Origin: Rhabdophis nuchalis
Taxonomy: Eukaryota; Chordata; Lepidosauria; Squamata; Natricidae
Assembly: GCA_039707465.1 (NCBI GenBank)
Contig: CM077645.1
Location: 143,531,503 to 143,595,502 of the forward strand
Direction of reading: 5' to 3'
Length of the DNA stretch: 64,000 bases
In this document: one piece after another, positions 43,987-54,300 of the stretch
Numbering within the stretch: position 1 is the stretch's first letter
Layout of the letters: every line of letters begins with the position of its first letter
Translations under genes and position numbers: made by a program
The notes under the pieces: generated by a model
Databases searched by the model: none
Seen by the model: only the letters and a program-made list of their open reading frames with translations
What the model was told of the DNA's origin: nothing

Positions 43987-45966
43987 TATTATTATTATTA
44001 TTATTTATTTTTCAAATTTATACCCCGCCCTTCTCCTTGTTAGGACTCAGGGCGGCGCACAGGCATTATTAAAACCATAACAAAAGACAATATACACTAT
44101 TAAAAACATATTAAATTAAATTAAAACCCGTGCTAAAAACCCATTTAAAACCCTGAAAATTAAATTTTATAGATAGAGTCAGAAATGGGGGGCTACGCTA
44201 GGCCGGCTTGTTGGAATAGATACGTCTTAAGACGTTGGCGGAAGAGGCGGAGGTCCGAGGTAGTGCAAAGTTTGGGGGGTAGGTCGTTCCAGAGGGCCGG
44301 GCCCGCCACAGAGAAGGCCCTTCCCCTGGGTGTCGCCAACCGGCATTGCCCGGCCGACGGTACCCGGAGAAGACTCTCTCTGTGGGAGCGGATCGGACGA
44401 AGGGATGTATGGGGCAGAAGGCGGTTTCATATATAGCTAGGCCCCGAGCCATGGAGCGATTTGAAGATGGCCGTCAACATCTTGAAGCGCACTCGAAAGG
44501 CCACAGGCAGCCAGTGCAGCTCGCGCAGGATCGGTGTTATGTGGGCTTCCCTTGGGGCACCCATAATCACCCGCGCGGCCGCATTCTGAACTAGCTGTAG
44601 CTTTCGAGTGCACCTCAAGGGGAGCCCCATGTAGAGAGTGTTACAGTAATCCAGCCGAGAAGTCACAAACGCTTGAGTGACTGTGCGAAGGGCCCCCTGG
44701 TCCAGTACGGGGCGCAACTGGCGTATCAGGCGTACCTGATAAAACGCCCTCCTGGCCACGGCCGCCACATGGTCCTCCATGGACAGCCGGGAATCCAGGA
44801 GGACACCCAAGTTGCGTGCCCTCTCCACGGGGGCCAGTATTTCGCCCCCAATGGCCAGTGTTGGACTTATCTGGCTGAACCGGGGTGCCGTAAACCACAG
44901 CCACTCGGTCTTGGACGGGTTGAGCTTGAGTTTATTACTACCCATCCAGATCCGTACGGCCTCCAAACACCGGGACAGCACCTCAACGGCATCGTTGGGG
45001 TGGTTTGGGGGGGATATGTACAGCTGGGTGTCGTCAGCGTACAGATGGTATTCCACCCCAAAACCACGGATGATCTCGCCCAGCGGCTTCATGTAGGTGT
45101 TGAACAGAAATGGCGAGAGGACCAACCCCTGAGGAACCCCACATGTAAGGGGCGTCGGGGCCGACCTCTGCCCTCCTGCCAACACCCATTGCGACCGACC
45201 AGAGAGGTAGGACGAGAACCACCGCAGAACGGTACCTCTCAGCCCCAACCCCCCCCCCAGTCGGTGCAATAAGATACCATGGTCGATGGTATCAAAAGCT
45301 GCTGAGAGGTCTAATAGGACTAGGATAGAGGAGCAACCTCTATCCCGTGCCCTCCAGAGATCATCCACCAACGCGACCAATGCCGTCTCAGTGCTGTGAC
45401 CGGGTCGGAAGCCGGACTGGCGTGGGTCTAGATAATCAACTTCCTCCAGGTGACGAGGAAACTGTTGAGCCACCACACTCTCTACAACCTTCGCAAGAAA
45501 GTGAAGGTTGGAGACCGGAAGGTAATTTTCCAACATTGCTGGGTCCAGGGAAGGCTTTTTGAGGAGAGGTCTCACCACCGCCTCTTTCAAGGCGGTAGGT
45601 AAGAACCCCTCACTCAAGGATGCATTCACAATATCCTGGAGCCAGCCTCGTGTCACCTCCCAGGATGCCAGTACAAGCCAGGAGGGACACGGGTCCAATA
45701 AACATGTGGTGGCCCTAAGGTTCCTCAGCAACCTGTCCATATCCTCGGTAGTGACAAAGTCAAACTCCTCCCAAGGTGTTATCTCAAGACCAGCACCGGA
45801 CAAATCGATTGGATCACTATCAGTGGAGGGCAACTCGTTCCGAATCTGAGTGATTTTGTCCTGCAGAAACACTCCAAATTCCTCTGCTCGACCCTGCAAA
45901 GGGGCTTCCCGCGGCCTCAGGTGAAGAAGGGAGCAGGTCATCCCAAACAGGGCGGCAGGGCGGTTC
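43987..45966 (-). mobile_element. L2-clade LINE, 5'-truncated, reverse orientation
   Basis: The left end is an ATT repeat, then the reversed 3' UTR (taccccgcccttctccttgt) and the reversed ORF. It has more of the 5' ORF than the copy at 36665 but is more damaged near its 3' end. Confidence 0.9.
44427..45941 (-). CDS. L2-clade reverse transcriptase ORF fragment (504 residues)
   Basis: The frame covers the end of the linker region upstream of the reverse transcriptase (residues about 1-150) and then the reverse transcriptase with QSGFRPGHSTETAL, LLDLSAAFDTIDH and the catalytic YADD at residue 302. It ends prematurely at 44427; the C-terminal part (GPALWNDLPP-type) continues in another frame at 44198-44452, so one frameshift separates them. 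The Met at 45941 is not a true start. The protein is about 85-90% alike by eye to the 36675-38027 copy. Confidence 0.85.
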   Translation of the reverse strand: MTCSLLHLRPREAPLQGRAEEFGVFLQDKITQIRNELPSTDSDPIDLSGAGLEITPWEEFDFVTTEDMDRLLRNLRATTCLLDPCPSWLVLASWEVTRGWLQDIVNASLSEGFLPTALKEAVVRPLLKKPSLDPAMLENYLPVSNLHFLAKVVESVVAQQFPRHLEEVDYLDPRQSGFRPGHSTETALVALVDDLWRARDRGCSSILVLLDLSAAFDTIDHGILLHRLGGGLGLRGTVLRWFSSYLSGRSQWVLAGGQRSAPTPLTCGVPQGLVLSPFLFNTYMKPLGEIIRGFGVEYHLYADDTQLYISPPNHPNDAVEVLSRCLEAVRIWMGSNKLKLNPSKTEWLWFTAPRFSQISPTLAIGGEILAPVERARNLGVLLDSRLSMEDHVAAVARRAFYQVRLIRQLRPVLDQGALRTVTQAFVTSRLDYCNTLYMGLPLRCTRKLQLVQNAAARVIMGAPREAHITPILRELHWLPVAFRVRFKMLTAIFKSLHGSGPSYI

Positions 45967-46123
45967 TAGAGTAACTCACAAACAATTGCGTATTCCAAAA
46001 GTAGTTATGTTGCACCTGTAGATAAAAGGAAGCATAATACTTGTAAGTTCACAAAACTAATCCAAAAAATCAGTTTTGCAATAGGTATATTTGATATTTT
46101 AGCATCGTGAATAAGTATTGGAT

Positions 46124-46197
46124 TTTCTTTTTCATTCTTTCTTTTTTATTTTCTTTTTTCTTTCTTTCTTCCTTTCTTTCTTCTTTCTTTCTCTTTA
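46124..46197 (+). repeat. CTTT-type pyrimidine repeat abutting a splice acceptor
   Basis: About 70 bp of TTTC/CTTT units directly before the AG of the exon starting at 46199. It acts as the polypyrimidine tract of this exon. Confidence 0.9.
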
Positions 46198-46198
46198 G

Positions 46199-46450
46199 AC
46201 AACACAGCTTGGATTTTAACCAAGAGATCAGGATTTCGGCAACATGAGCAGAATACCTTTTATCTTCCCATCTTAATAGCTGATAATGGACGTCCGGTGC
46301 TAAGCAGTACTGGGACAGTGACCATTCACGTTTGCAGTTGTGATGAGAAGGGTCTTGTGATGTCCTGTAATGCAGAGGCCTACATACTCCCTGTCAGCCT
46401 GAGCCGAGGAGCTCTGATTGCCATTCTAGCTTGCATTTTTGTTTTGCTTG
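46199..46450 (+). CDS. CDH20: CDH20 exon (EC5 end and first part of the membrane segment)
   Basis: This 252-bp exon follows a long CTTT-rich pyrimidine tract ending ctctttag and precedes a gtaagt donor. It encodes the membrane-proximal EC5, including the cysteine-rich stretch CSCDE with a further Cys, and then the first half of the hydrophobic membrane helix (LSRGALIAILACIFVLL). The helix is completed by the next exon, as is usual in classical cadherins. The length is a multiple of three. Confidence 0.93.
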
Positions 46451-46548
46451 GTAAGTATACCTACCGTCTCAAAAACAAATCTAATAGTCTTCAGGCAAAA
46501 TGAAGGCAAAATGTGGCAAGATTTGTTGGGCTGTAATATGAATCACCA

Positions 46549-46872
46549 CAGGTGGTCCTTGATTTATGACTACAATTGAACCCCAAATTGCTGTTGCAAA
46601 GCGAAACCTACATTAAGTGAGTTTTGCCCCATTTTCTTGCCACAATTGACTTTGCTTGTCAGAAGGTCACGAAAGGTGATCTCACGAACCCAGGACACTG
46701 CAACCGTCATAAATATGAGGCCAGTTGCCAAGCACCAGAATTTTGATCATGTTATCGTGGGGATGCTCCAGTGGTCATAAGTGTGAAAAACGATCCTAAG
46801 TCACTTCTTTCAGTGATATTGTCAACTTTGAACAGTCACTAAATGAACTGTTGTAAGTCGAAGATTACCTCT
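46549..46872. mobile_element. mariner/Tigger-like MITE in the last intron
   Basis: Ends caggtggtccttgatttatg and the mirrored gtaagtcgaagattacctct resemble those of 16549-16943. The right end is diverged. Confidence 0.65.
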
Positions 46873-46887
46873 ATAGTGGTAGCAGTT

Positions 46888-46888
<1 letters not shown>

Positions 46889-46956
<68 letters not shown>

Positions 46957-47030
46957 GTAATAGTAATAGTAATAGTAATAGTAATAGTAATAGTAATAGT
47001 AATAGTAATAGTAATAGTAATAGTAATTTT
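46889..47030 (+). repeat. compound (ATA)n-(ATAGTA)n microsatellite
   Basis: About 65 bp of ATA repeats pass into about 70 bp of GTAATA repeats. It lies next to a reversed L2 3' end and probably began as that element's tail. Confidence 0.95.
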
Positions 47031-47085
47031 AATTTATAACCCGCGCTCTCTCCCCGAAGGGACTCGAGGCGGGGAGACCTCTTTG
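47031..47085 (-). mobile_element. L2 LINE 3' end stub, reverse orientation
   Basis: The sequence aatttataacccgcgctctc and cccgaagggactcgaggc is the reversed L2 3' end, 85 bp before the terminal CDH20 exon. Confidence 0.65.
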
Positions 47086-47168
47086 ATTACTTTTACATAT
47101 AAAATATTTCTTGTTGATTTGTCTTGAGTGAAGAAAAATTGCTGTCTAAGTATTTCTATTTCATTTAG

Positions 47169-47668
47169 TTCTGGTGCTACTGATCTTATCCATGAAAAGA
47201 CACCGGAAGCAGCCTTACATGCTTGATGAGGAAGAGAATATCCATGAGAACATTGTCCGATATGATGACGAAGGCGGTGGGGAAGAAGATACGGAAGCTT
47301 TTGACATTTCTGCCCTATGGAATCCGAGAGAGGCTCAAGCGTTCATGAAGAACCGACAAGACATGATGCCAGAAATTGAAAGCCTCTCAAGATACGTTCC
47401 TCAGGCCTGCACGATGGACAGCAGTGTTCACAGCTATGTATTGGCCAAACTCTATGAAGCAGACATGGACCTCTGGGCACCTCCCTTTGATTCCCTCCAG
47501 ACCTATATGTTTGAGGGCAATGGCTCAGTGGCCGAATCGCTCAGTTCCTTACAGTCTGTAACTACGGACTCAGAACAGAGCTATGACTATCTGACAGACT
47601 GGGGACCACGCTTTAGGAAGCTGGCGGAAATGTATGGTGCCACAGAGGGGAGTGGGACTCTTTGGTAA
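47169..47668 (+). CDS. CDH20: CDH20 terminal coding exon (rest of membrane helix and cytoplasmic tail)
   Basis: This exon starts after tttcatttag and completes the membrane helix (VLVLLILSM). Basic residues KRHRK follow, then the cytoplasmic domain. The juxtamembrane part contains YDDEGGGEEDTEAFD, the conserved p120-catenin binding region. The C-terminal part contains APPFDSLQTYMFEG, a serine-rich SLSSLQS stretch and DWGPRFRKLAEMYG, the beta-catenin binding region. The stretch WNPREAQA and SLSRYVPQ are what distinguish CDH20 from CDH7, CDH8, CDH11 and CDH18 in my knowledge of the family. The protein ends in Thr-Leu-Trp before TAA at 47666-47668. The tail appears two residues shorter than mammalian CDH20 just after AREAQA-like sequence. 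Confidence 0.94.
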
Positions 47669-48650
47669 CTAAAAAGGCCAAGTACTTGATACTCAAATGC
47701 CGCCATCTAAACTGGTACTCGTCTGATATGAGACATTGGTGGGATGGCCTCTTACAATTAGCAATACGATGCTTGAGGGAGAATGCAGAAGAGTTTGAAT
47801 AAATCAAAGCACTCTCTGGATCAGCTTTATGAAATTACTTTAAGCTACATTTGTAAACGATGATAAACAGGAGAGAAAGAGAGGTCGGAAGAATTTCATG
47901 GGATGTTTTTTTTATTTTCTTTCAAAGACTACACAATGAACATTTGGTTCTGGATTAGAATGACATTATTATCTTGCTGACTTAAGACACAAGCACGCAC
48001 TCACATCCATGGACCACTTGTTAACTTTTTTACATCTGCTTGTAAAAATCTATACATTTCAATTCACATGGAATTGTGTGTAGAAAGCCGTCTCAAGTAG
48101 ATGATTTCTTCCTCTTTGTTTATAAAAGAAAAAGAATGCAGGAAGACATCAATAAAATGGAAGATTATTTTTACCAGCAAATCCTAATGAAGAGGCTAAA
48201 GAGCAAAAGATTTGAGTGAAGTGAAAGGAAGAATGACTGACCACTGTGTCATATGCATTATTACTAATATCAAATTAATGTATGCGGAGTCTCTCTCCTC
48301 AGCTTTTAAAAACTACGATTCAAAATCAAATCCTAAAAATTATGCCTCCTTTCTGCACTGTAGATACTTCTTCCACGTGCCAAATGCAAGAATCAGATGT
48401 TACCAGTAAAAGCCAAATAAAGTTTTAATTTCATAGCTACATGATGTTAGAGGGCCTTTCCCAAACTAGTCAAGATCAAACTGAGGGAAGTTTACACTGT
48501 AGGTGACCTACTTGAACAAATGCAGTATTATAGAGGAATAAAAGGATGTAATAAATATTCCATATATAAGTTTTGTATATTTGTTAATAATTTTGGTAAT
48601 AAATATCATGTACTGAATGCAGTACCTTAGAACTCTTTTAATAAAATTTA
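47669..48650 (+). other. CDH20: CDH20 3' untranslated region (extent inferred)
   Basis: The stretch after the stop codon is AT-rich, without ORFs or recognised repeats until a MITE begins at 48727. It contains several AATAAA hexamers: 48151, 48416, 48550, 48598 and about 48638. The end of the transcript cannot be fixed from sequence alone. From 48128 on, the UTR is part of the inverted duplication whose second copy lies at 56514-57375. Confidence 0.65.
48416..48421 (+). promoter_or_regulatory. candidate polyadenylation signal AATAAA
   Basis: Canonical hexamer about 750 bp after the CDH20 stop codon. Alternatives are at 48151, 48550 and 48598, so alternative polyadenylation is possible. Which one is used is not visible from sequence. 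Confidence 0.45.
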
Positions 48651-48726
48651 AATTGAAGGAAAAAGAATCTGCAAATGATCTTTTGTTTGTTATAGCTAAA
48701 GAGCCCTTGATCGAAGCCCTTTCAAT

Positions 48727-49000
48727 CAGGGGTGGTATTCAGCAGGTTCTGACCAGTTCTGGAGAACCGGTAGCGGAAATGTTGAGTAGTTCAGAGAACA
48801 GGTAAATACCACCTCTGACTGGCCCAGCCCCCATCCATTCTTTGCCTCCAGAGTCCCAGCTGATCAGAAGGAAATGGAGATTTTGCAGTAACCTTCCCCT
48901 GGAGTGGGGAGGGAATGGCGATTTTACAGTATCCTTCCCCTGCCGTGCCCACCAATCACACCCACAGAATCGTTAGTAAAAAAATTTGAATCTACCATTG
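48727..49000. mobile_element. hAT-like MITE at the inner edge of the left inverted arm
   Basis: It starts with caggggtggtattcagc and ends with gaatctaccattg, diverged inverted ends typical of this MITE family (compare 11563-11787). The interior contains the accggtagcgg motif shared with other copies. The flanking 8-mers (ctttcaat, ttttatat) match only weakly, so the target duplication is not certain. The other copy is inside the right arm, 56514 to about 56785. Confidence 0.6.
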
Positions 49001-49528
49001 TTTTATATTTGTTCCCAACTTGGTCTTTCCCAGACATATAGGAAAAATTACTTCCAGAATTCCTATCGCTACCACTACTTTGGCATACTGGAAACAGCAG
49101 TATCAACCCTTCACAAGGTCACCCATGGTCTTAATATTCTGCTTCCCACAATTAAACCAGTATCTGTTGAGACAAATCACTCAAAAAACATATTTTTTAA
49201 AAATGTACATGAACCACATTGAGATTTCATGATTTTTTATCAACAACAATCTATATTTGAGGTAGAGCCTTCCATGGCTCCTACTTCTATTACAGCTCAG
49301 TAGAGAAGGCTCTAATGCAAGACATTTGAAGGAAGAATAGAAGAAGATGACCAAAATAAAGTGGATAGAGTGGATCATTGGATGTCCTGAAAGACCAGAT
49401 TCGGGACAGATTTGCATGCATAAAATCTGTGTGGTTTAAAAGAGTTGACAATGACTTGGATGGCACATTATCAATTCTATGCTGCTCTGAATTAATGTCA
49501 TGTAAGGAAGACATTCAATACTCTAAGG
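49001..49528. other. intergenic sequence, nothing recognised
   Basis: No identifiable element between the inverted arm and the next MITE. Confidence 0.4.
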
Positions 49529-50037
49529 CAGTGGTCTCCAATCTTTCTGGCTGTGCAGACTGGCTGGGGTAGAGGGGATGGTTCTGGGTGAGCTGTGGGA
49601 GAGCATGCACGCACACTCATGCAGCTCCATTTGCACAAGCAGCAGGCACACCAGTGGTAGATTCCTACTGGTTCGGACCAGTTTGGCCAAACCGATAGTG
49701 GTTTGGCAGCCTGGGTCCCTGGAACTGGCAGCAACCCAAGCCTGCCATGCTCCTGAACTGGTCCTTTGGGCAGCGCCATGGCCACCGCCATCTGGTTTTA
49801 GCTTCTGCGCATGCGCAGAACAATTTTTATTGTACTGTGCATGAGCGTTCAGTGCGCCCACGAGCAAACCGGCAGTAGTGACTGCCATAACTCATCGTGG
49901 AAATGGAGATGTGCACACATGCACTCACCCACCCATACGACGCGTAAGTGGAGCTGTGTGCAAATGCATGCTCACTGACTGCTTCTGAATGGCCACAGTC
50001 CAGTAATGGGTCACGGCCTAGGGGTTGGGGACTACTG
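49529..50037. mobile_element. hAT-like MITE with a second MITE inside
   Basis: Ends cagtggtctccaatc and ggttggggactactg are flanked by ctctaagg and ttctaagg (7 of 8). From about 49652 to 49884 the sequence has another pair of MITE-like ends (cagtggtagattcc ... ggcagtagtgactg). Confidence 0.7.
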
Positions 50038-50770
50038 TTCTAAGGCAATCCATTTCAACTAGATCAGGGGTCTCTGAATACAAGGAAAAGCCACACAAAA
50101 GCAGTAAAAAAAAACCAGCAACAGAAAAATATTCTTATTGACCACAGATAATCAGATATCTTCATCAGTCTCCTACAATTTCATGTTGTTCTGAGTAGAC
50201 TTCTTTAGGGAGGTTATTTATGGTTCACTCCAATTAATTCTGTTCCCAGAACCTGGGGAAGAAGAGAAAAGTTACACCCCACACAATCACAATTGAATAC
50301 AACCAGTATTCAAAATTGCATGGTAATTACTGGTGTTTTCTATAAGGATCTTTCTTCAATAGCTATTTTTGCTATGTTCATGAGGTTAAATAAGTTTTTC
50401 AAAAAGATTTCTTCCGCATCAAACAAAACTGTCCTTAAGAAGCAAATCTTTCTTTGTTGTTTCAATTGTTGGAGAATTGTTCAGAGCTCAGTCATAATCT
50501 CATTTTTTTTCTTATTTCTTTAATCCAACAGCATAATATTTTACAACTACTTCATGAAGTATGTCAAACTGAGAAATTATTGAAGGAAGTTTATGATTAG
50601 ATTAGATTCTAATCATAAACTGATAATTTAAACTGATCCCTTTTATGTTCAAAATTAGATTCGTAAACCAGATTTATGATCCTAGTTAACAGACTTAACA
50701 AACAACTCAAGTTTTATTTTGGGCCCAACAAAATTCTGCATTTAAGCAATTTGAGTGATTCTTGGATAAC
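50038..50770. other. intergenic sequence with a small hairpin (50589-50620)
   Basis: 13-bp perfect arms 50589-50601 and 50608-50620 with a 6-base loop. Otherwise nothing recognised. Confidence 0.55.
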
Positions 50771-50774
50771 ATTT

Positions 50775-50805
<31 letters not shown>

Positions 50806-51110
50806 GTTTATTTATTTATTTATTTATTTATTTGTTTGTTTAAATTTATATCCCGCCCTTCTCCACAGAGGACCCAGGGCGGCGCAAATAGATATTCAAT
50901 AAATATTAAATACTAAAGATGTTAAAATAGATATTCAATAAATATTAAATAGTTGTTAAAAATTAATTAATTCCAGCAAGCATAAGTCCAGTACAGAAAA
51001 GTTAAAAGTGGGGTCATAAAATAGTTGATAGTCAATAGATAGTTCATAAATACTTAATAGGTGCAATGTGCAATATGCAATAGGTGCAATGTCTCAGGCG
51101 TGGCATTAAA
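50771..51110 (-). mobile_element. L2-type LINE 3' end with TTTA repeat, reverse orientation
   Basis: The TTTA run (50771-50845) is followed by tatatcccgcccttctccac and gacccagggcggcgcaaata. The AT-rich part after it has two copies of atattcaataaatattaaat about 40 bp apart. Confidence 0.7.
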
Positions 51111-51780
51111 GTCCAGTCCCGCTCTTCAAAAGCCTCAGGCCTCGGCCAAAGATGGTAAATGGATCTCCCGGCCCCCTCATGGGTCTTGGCTTGGGTTGGT
51201 TGGATCAGGGCGGTAGGGAGCAGGCCTTCGCCTGGATCTCCTTAGGCCTTGGCCCTGCTGTTATAAGGCCTCCCGGCTCCCGGCTGCCCAGGCTCCACTC
51301 ACCCGGGCGATCTCTGATGGAATCCTCAACTGAGGGGTCCAGTCTGGGTCCTCTCAGGCGGCGGCCCTGTTGTTATCGGGCCTGGGTCATACTAGCCCTG
51401 GGCCAGTTCTTCTTGGCCCTCCCGGCCTGGCGTCCCGACCTCCAGCGCCCTGGCCTCCAGAGCCCTTGCCTCCCCTGGCCTTTTGTGCCTGGCGAACCTC
51501 CAGGCCGGCCTCCTGACTGACCTCTTGCCCAGTCTCCAGCGCCCGGCAACCTCCTGTCTGGCCTCCAGCGCTCCGCTTGCCTGCCAGGCCTCCGAAACCC
51601 CGAAGCTCCGCCTGCTCCCCACAATCCTCCGTCCTCCGTCCTCATCAGGCCGACGCCCGGCACCCGGCACCTCCAGCTGGCCGGCTCCTTCCGGCCAGCA
51701 AAGCCCCCGTTCTGGGCTGTCCGCCCACCCTGGGAGGCCGTTCCGGTACTTGCTGGCCCCGACCCTCAAAGATGGTCGAT
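51111..51780. repeat. GC-rich composite repeat, unidentified
   Basis: About 670 bp of very GC-rich sequence with repeated units: two ggccctgctgttataaggcc / ggccctgttgttatcgggcc blocks about 115 bp apart and many ggcctcc/cctccagcgc units. It joins without a gap to the L2-type 3' end on its left, so it may be the 5' part of the same reversed element. Long open frames on both strands follow from composition only. Confidence 0.5.
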
Positions 51781-51789
51781 GGAACATGT

Positions 51790-52490
51790 GGCTACAAATA
51801 ATTAGTGCTCCCTTCTGTGATGAAACAGCTATTGGCCGACTTATCTAAATGAAAAAGTTGCTTAGTGAAACTAATAGGGCTGATGATGTTACTTCAGCTT
51901 TCTTTTTACAGTCGTAAATTTAAGGATTGGTCCAAATGTTATTTTTTCATCACCATTTTAACTGCTAACACTTGCTAAACAAGGTGCTCACTAAACAGGA
52001 CAGTCACTAAACAAGTCACGAAATCTACCCAAACATTAATTGTGCAGTAGGCGTACTTCAGCATCCCATGGCTATAAGAGACACATTCTGTGGAAAAATG
52101 GGAATCAGTCTTCTTTCTTGTGGTACACAAAAATACGCCACCTTTCAAGAACTGGTGAAGCTACTGCTTTTCATTCTCATGTTCACAACTTAGCCTAACC
52201 AGATTCTTTGTCTTTTAACTGCTGCTTGTTTAAATAATTGTTGTTGTTGTTGTTGTTGTTGTCCTTGGTTTCCTGTTGGCCTTGGCTTATTTTATGTATT
52301 GAAACCCACCATAAGATTCATAAGAGAAGGAAGAGGTTATAAACATCTTAAATAAATCAATGGACAAGATGGCTGGACCTTACTTTGGAATCACAGACTC
52401 CTATCTGAACCTTTGGGACCTTTTATAAATGCCTGGATTTTGATTTTTCCTGAAGTACATTGCCACCCAGTGGTAAAATCTTATACCTTC
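51790..52490. other. intergenic sequence; possible mariner-like MITE remnant
   Basis: The stretch cacttgctaaacaaggtgct and gtcactaaacaagtcacgaa near 51965-52025 resembles the inner part of the Tigger-like MITEs at 16549 and 46549. A GTT repeat lies at 52243-52262. Confidence 0.4.
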
Positions 52491-52497
52491 CCAAGAA

Positions 52498-52620
52498 TAT
52501 AGATATAGATATAGATAGATATAGATATAGATATAGATATAGATATAGATATAGATATAGATATAGATATAGATATAGATATAGATATAGATTAGATAGA
52601 TATAGATATAGATATAGATA
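52498..52620 (+). repeat. (ATAGAT)n microsatellite
   Basis: About 120 bp of atagat units with two interruptions. Confidence 0.95.
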
Positions 52621-52787
52621 ATTGTGTCCCTTAAGAAGTTTATGCCATAGTACCAGGACGGATTGGAAAGGGGAACCCATTCCTGACATGCTTTATCAAG
52701 ACACAGCTTAATGAAACAGAAACAGTATAAAACATTGCTTTCCTATCACTGTTATAAATAGTTGTACTTAATGATATGCAGAGTAAG

Positions 52788-53237
52788 CAGGGGTGGGCTT
52801 CAAAAATTGCAGCAACAGGTTCGCTGCCCCGTTGCTGGGTGGGCATGGCCATGGTGGGCATGGCCTAGTCAGCCTCCTGCACCATGGGGCAGGGGCGTTT
52901 TTTGCCCTGCCCAGGCTCCGGAGACTTTCGTTGAGCCTCGTTGAGAGGGCAAAAACTGCTTTTCCCCCCTGCCCCCCCAGGGCTCCAGAGGCCCTTTTAG
53001 CACTTCTTGAACCATTTCTGGACTTCCAGAACCCCCAGTAGACACATTTCCATCCCCATCTCCGAGCCTCCGCATGGGCCCTGCATTTACCTAGCATGAT
53101 GAATGGGCCGCATGGAGACTTCTGTGAGGGGTGGGATGCAGTGGGAGGGGAAAGATGGGCAGGGTGGGGTAGGGCCAGTCAGGAGTGGGATTTGGGGGTT
53201 GCCCAAACCCATGTGAATCCACAGCAGCCCACCCCTG
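52788..53237. mobile_element. GC-rich hAT-like MITE (second copy)
   Basis: Ends caggggtgggcttcaaaaat and cagcccacccctg are flanked by agagtaag and acagtaat (6 of 8). It is homologous along its length to 1583-2019. Confidence 0.75.
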
Positions 53238-53571
53238 ACAGTAATTTGTTTATAATGTTTTATAGAATTTGTAGTACTTAACTTGCAGGTAGTGGGGACA
53301 GAACATTATTCCAATGGAGACATTCATTAATCACTGTGTTCTTCATTCTGGTAGCCTTAAATTCATTCTATAGCATTTCTGCATCCATTTTGCTAATGAA
53401 ACAAAAATGCCAATTTCTTTGCCTTGTCACATTTTTTTTAATTTTGCTTTTCTCTAATACCATGGCTATATTTGCCCAAAAACGTGTACATTTTTCCAAA
53501 TATTATTTCCTGAATATAAATTCCACATCTTTTCTCCTCTATATCTATATAGATGATTATAACCTTTTTGA

Positions 53572-53746
53572 GATGCAAGCTGCATTGCAAAACTTGGAAA
53601 AGATTATCTATCTTTCATTCCCCAAAGTCTATTCTTAATCATCAAAAGGTGTCTTTTCCAAGTTTTGCAAAGCAGCTTGCATCACTTGGAAAAGATACCT
53701 TTTGGTGATTAAGAATAGACTTTGGGGAATGAAAGATAGATAATCT
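53572..53746. repeat. two interlocked palindromes
   Basis: 53601-53663 pairs with 53684-53746 (63-bp arms, about two mismatches). 53572-53604 pairs with 53651-53683 (33-bp arms, about two mismatches). The two palindromes share their middle segment, so the order is R, S, R', then S'. Confidence 0.95.
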
Positions 53747-54100
53747 TGTCAATTACCAGTAAATGAGATTAAACAAATAAGACCATTATAGGTGTCATAA
53801 TTTCCTACGCACTGAGATGGATAAAAATATTGATTGAAATCAACTAACTTTAATAGTGTGATTTCTAAGCTCGCTCTTATAAAATGTGTATTCATTAGGA
53901 TTCCATTCCAGAATATAATCCAGATTTGTGACCATATGGAGAAAAATTGAGGCTGAGAAACAGATTTTCATAATGAATTGCAACTGTTTGTAGTGTATAT
54001 GCGCTGTGCTCAAAAAAGGGAGCAGAGCAGGAGCAGAAAAAGATATTTACAGTAATTCCATTCAAATGAAATTAAAACTAAATGAAAATTCCAGAAGGTG
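53747..54100. other. intergenic sequence, nothing recognised
   Basis: AT-rich, without an identifiable element. Confidence 0.4.
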
Positions 54101-54104
54101 GCAG

Positions 54105-54300
54105 CATCTACCTGACATTGGCTGAGCTCAATAGCTAAACAGGGTCGATTCTGGTTTGTATTGGATGGCAAACACTTCCATGCCTATGGACACAGCTGGG
54201 GAGTTGTCAAATATCTTGGGGAAAGACATGGTAAACCACTCCTTTTGCCAACAAAATTATATCTGTATTAACATGCAGTCCCTAGAAATCATGTGCATCT
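54105..54300 (+). mobile_element. 5S rRNA-derived SINE
   Basis: The head resembles 5S rRNA: agctaaacagggtcgattct and ggtttgtattggatggcaaa correspond to the internal promoter and following 5S segment. The tail (ggtaaaccactccttttgcc) is not 5S. The divergence rules out a functional 5S gene. Confidence 0.7.

Larger units (their letters stand above)
48128..49000 (+). repeat. left arm of a large inverted duplication (distal CDH20 3' UTR plus MITE)
   Basis: This segment is matched in reverse complement by 56514-57375. The match runs from an aaaaagaat run in the 3' UTR through the AATAAA-bearing distal UTR and through a hAT-like MITE that starts at 48727 and ends at 49000. Many long blocks are identical, with scattered substitutions and small indels. 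I estimate identity near 90% by eye. Confidence 0.9.

Noticed and set aside
46843..47127. ORF of repeated Ile/Val residues
   Set aside because: Translation of the ATA/ATAGTA microsatellite.
51152..51848. GC-rich open frames and a possible CpG-island promoter
   Set aside because: The stretch is internally repetitive and continuous with an L2-type tail, and no first exon or conserved promoter is visible. I treat it as a repeat.
54105..54300. 5S rRNA gene
   Set aside because: Too diverged, with a SINE-like tail and no terminator T-run after a 5S-sized unit.
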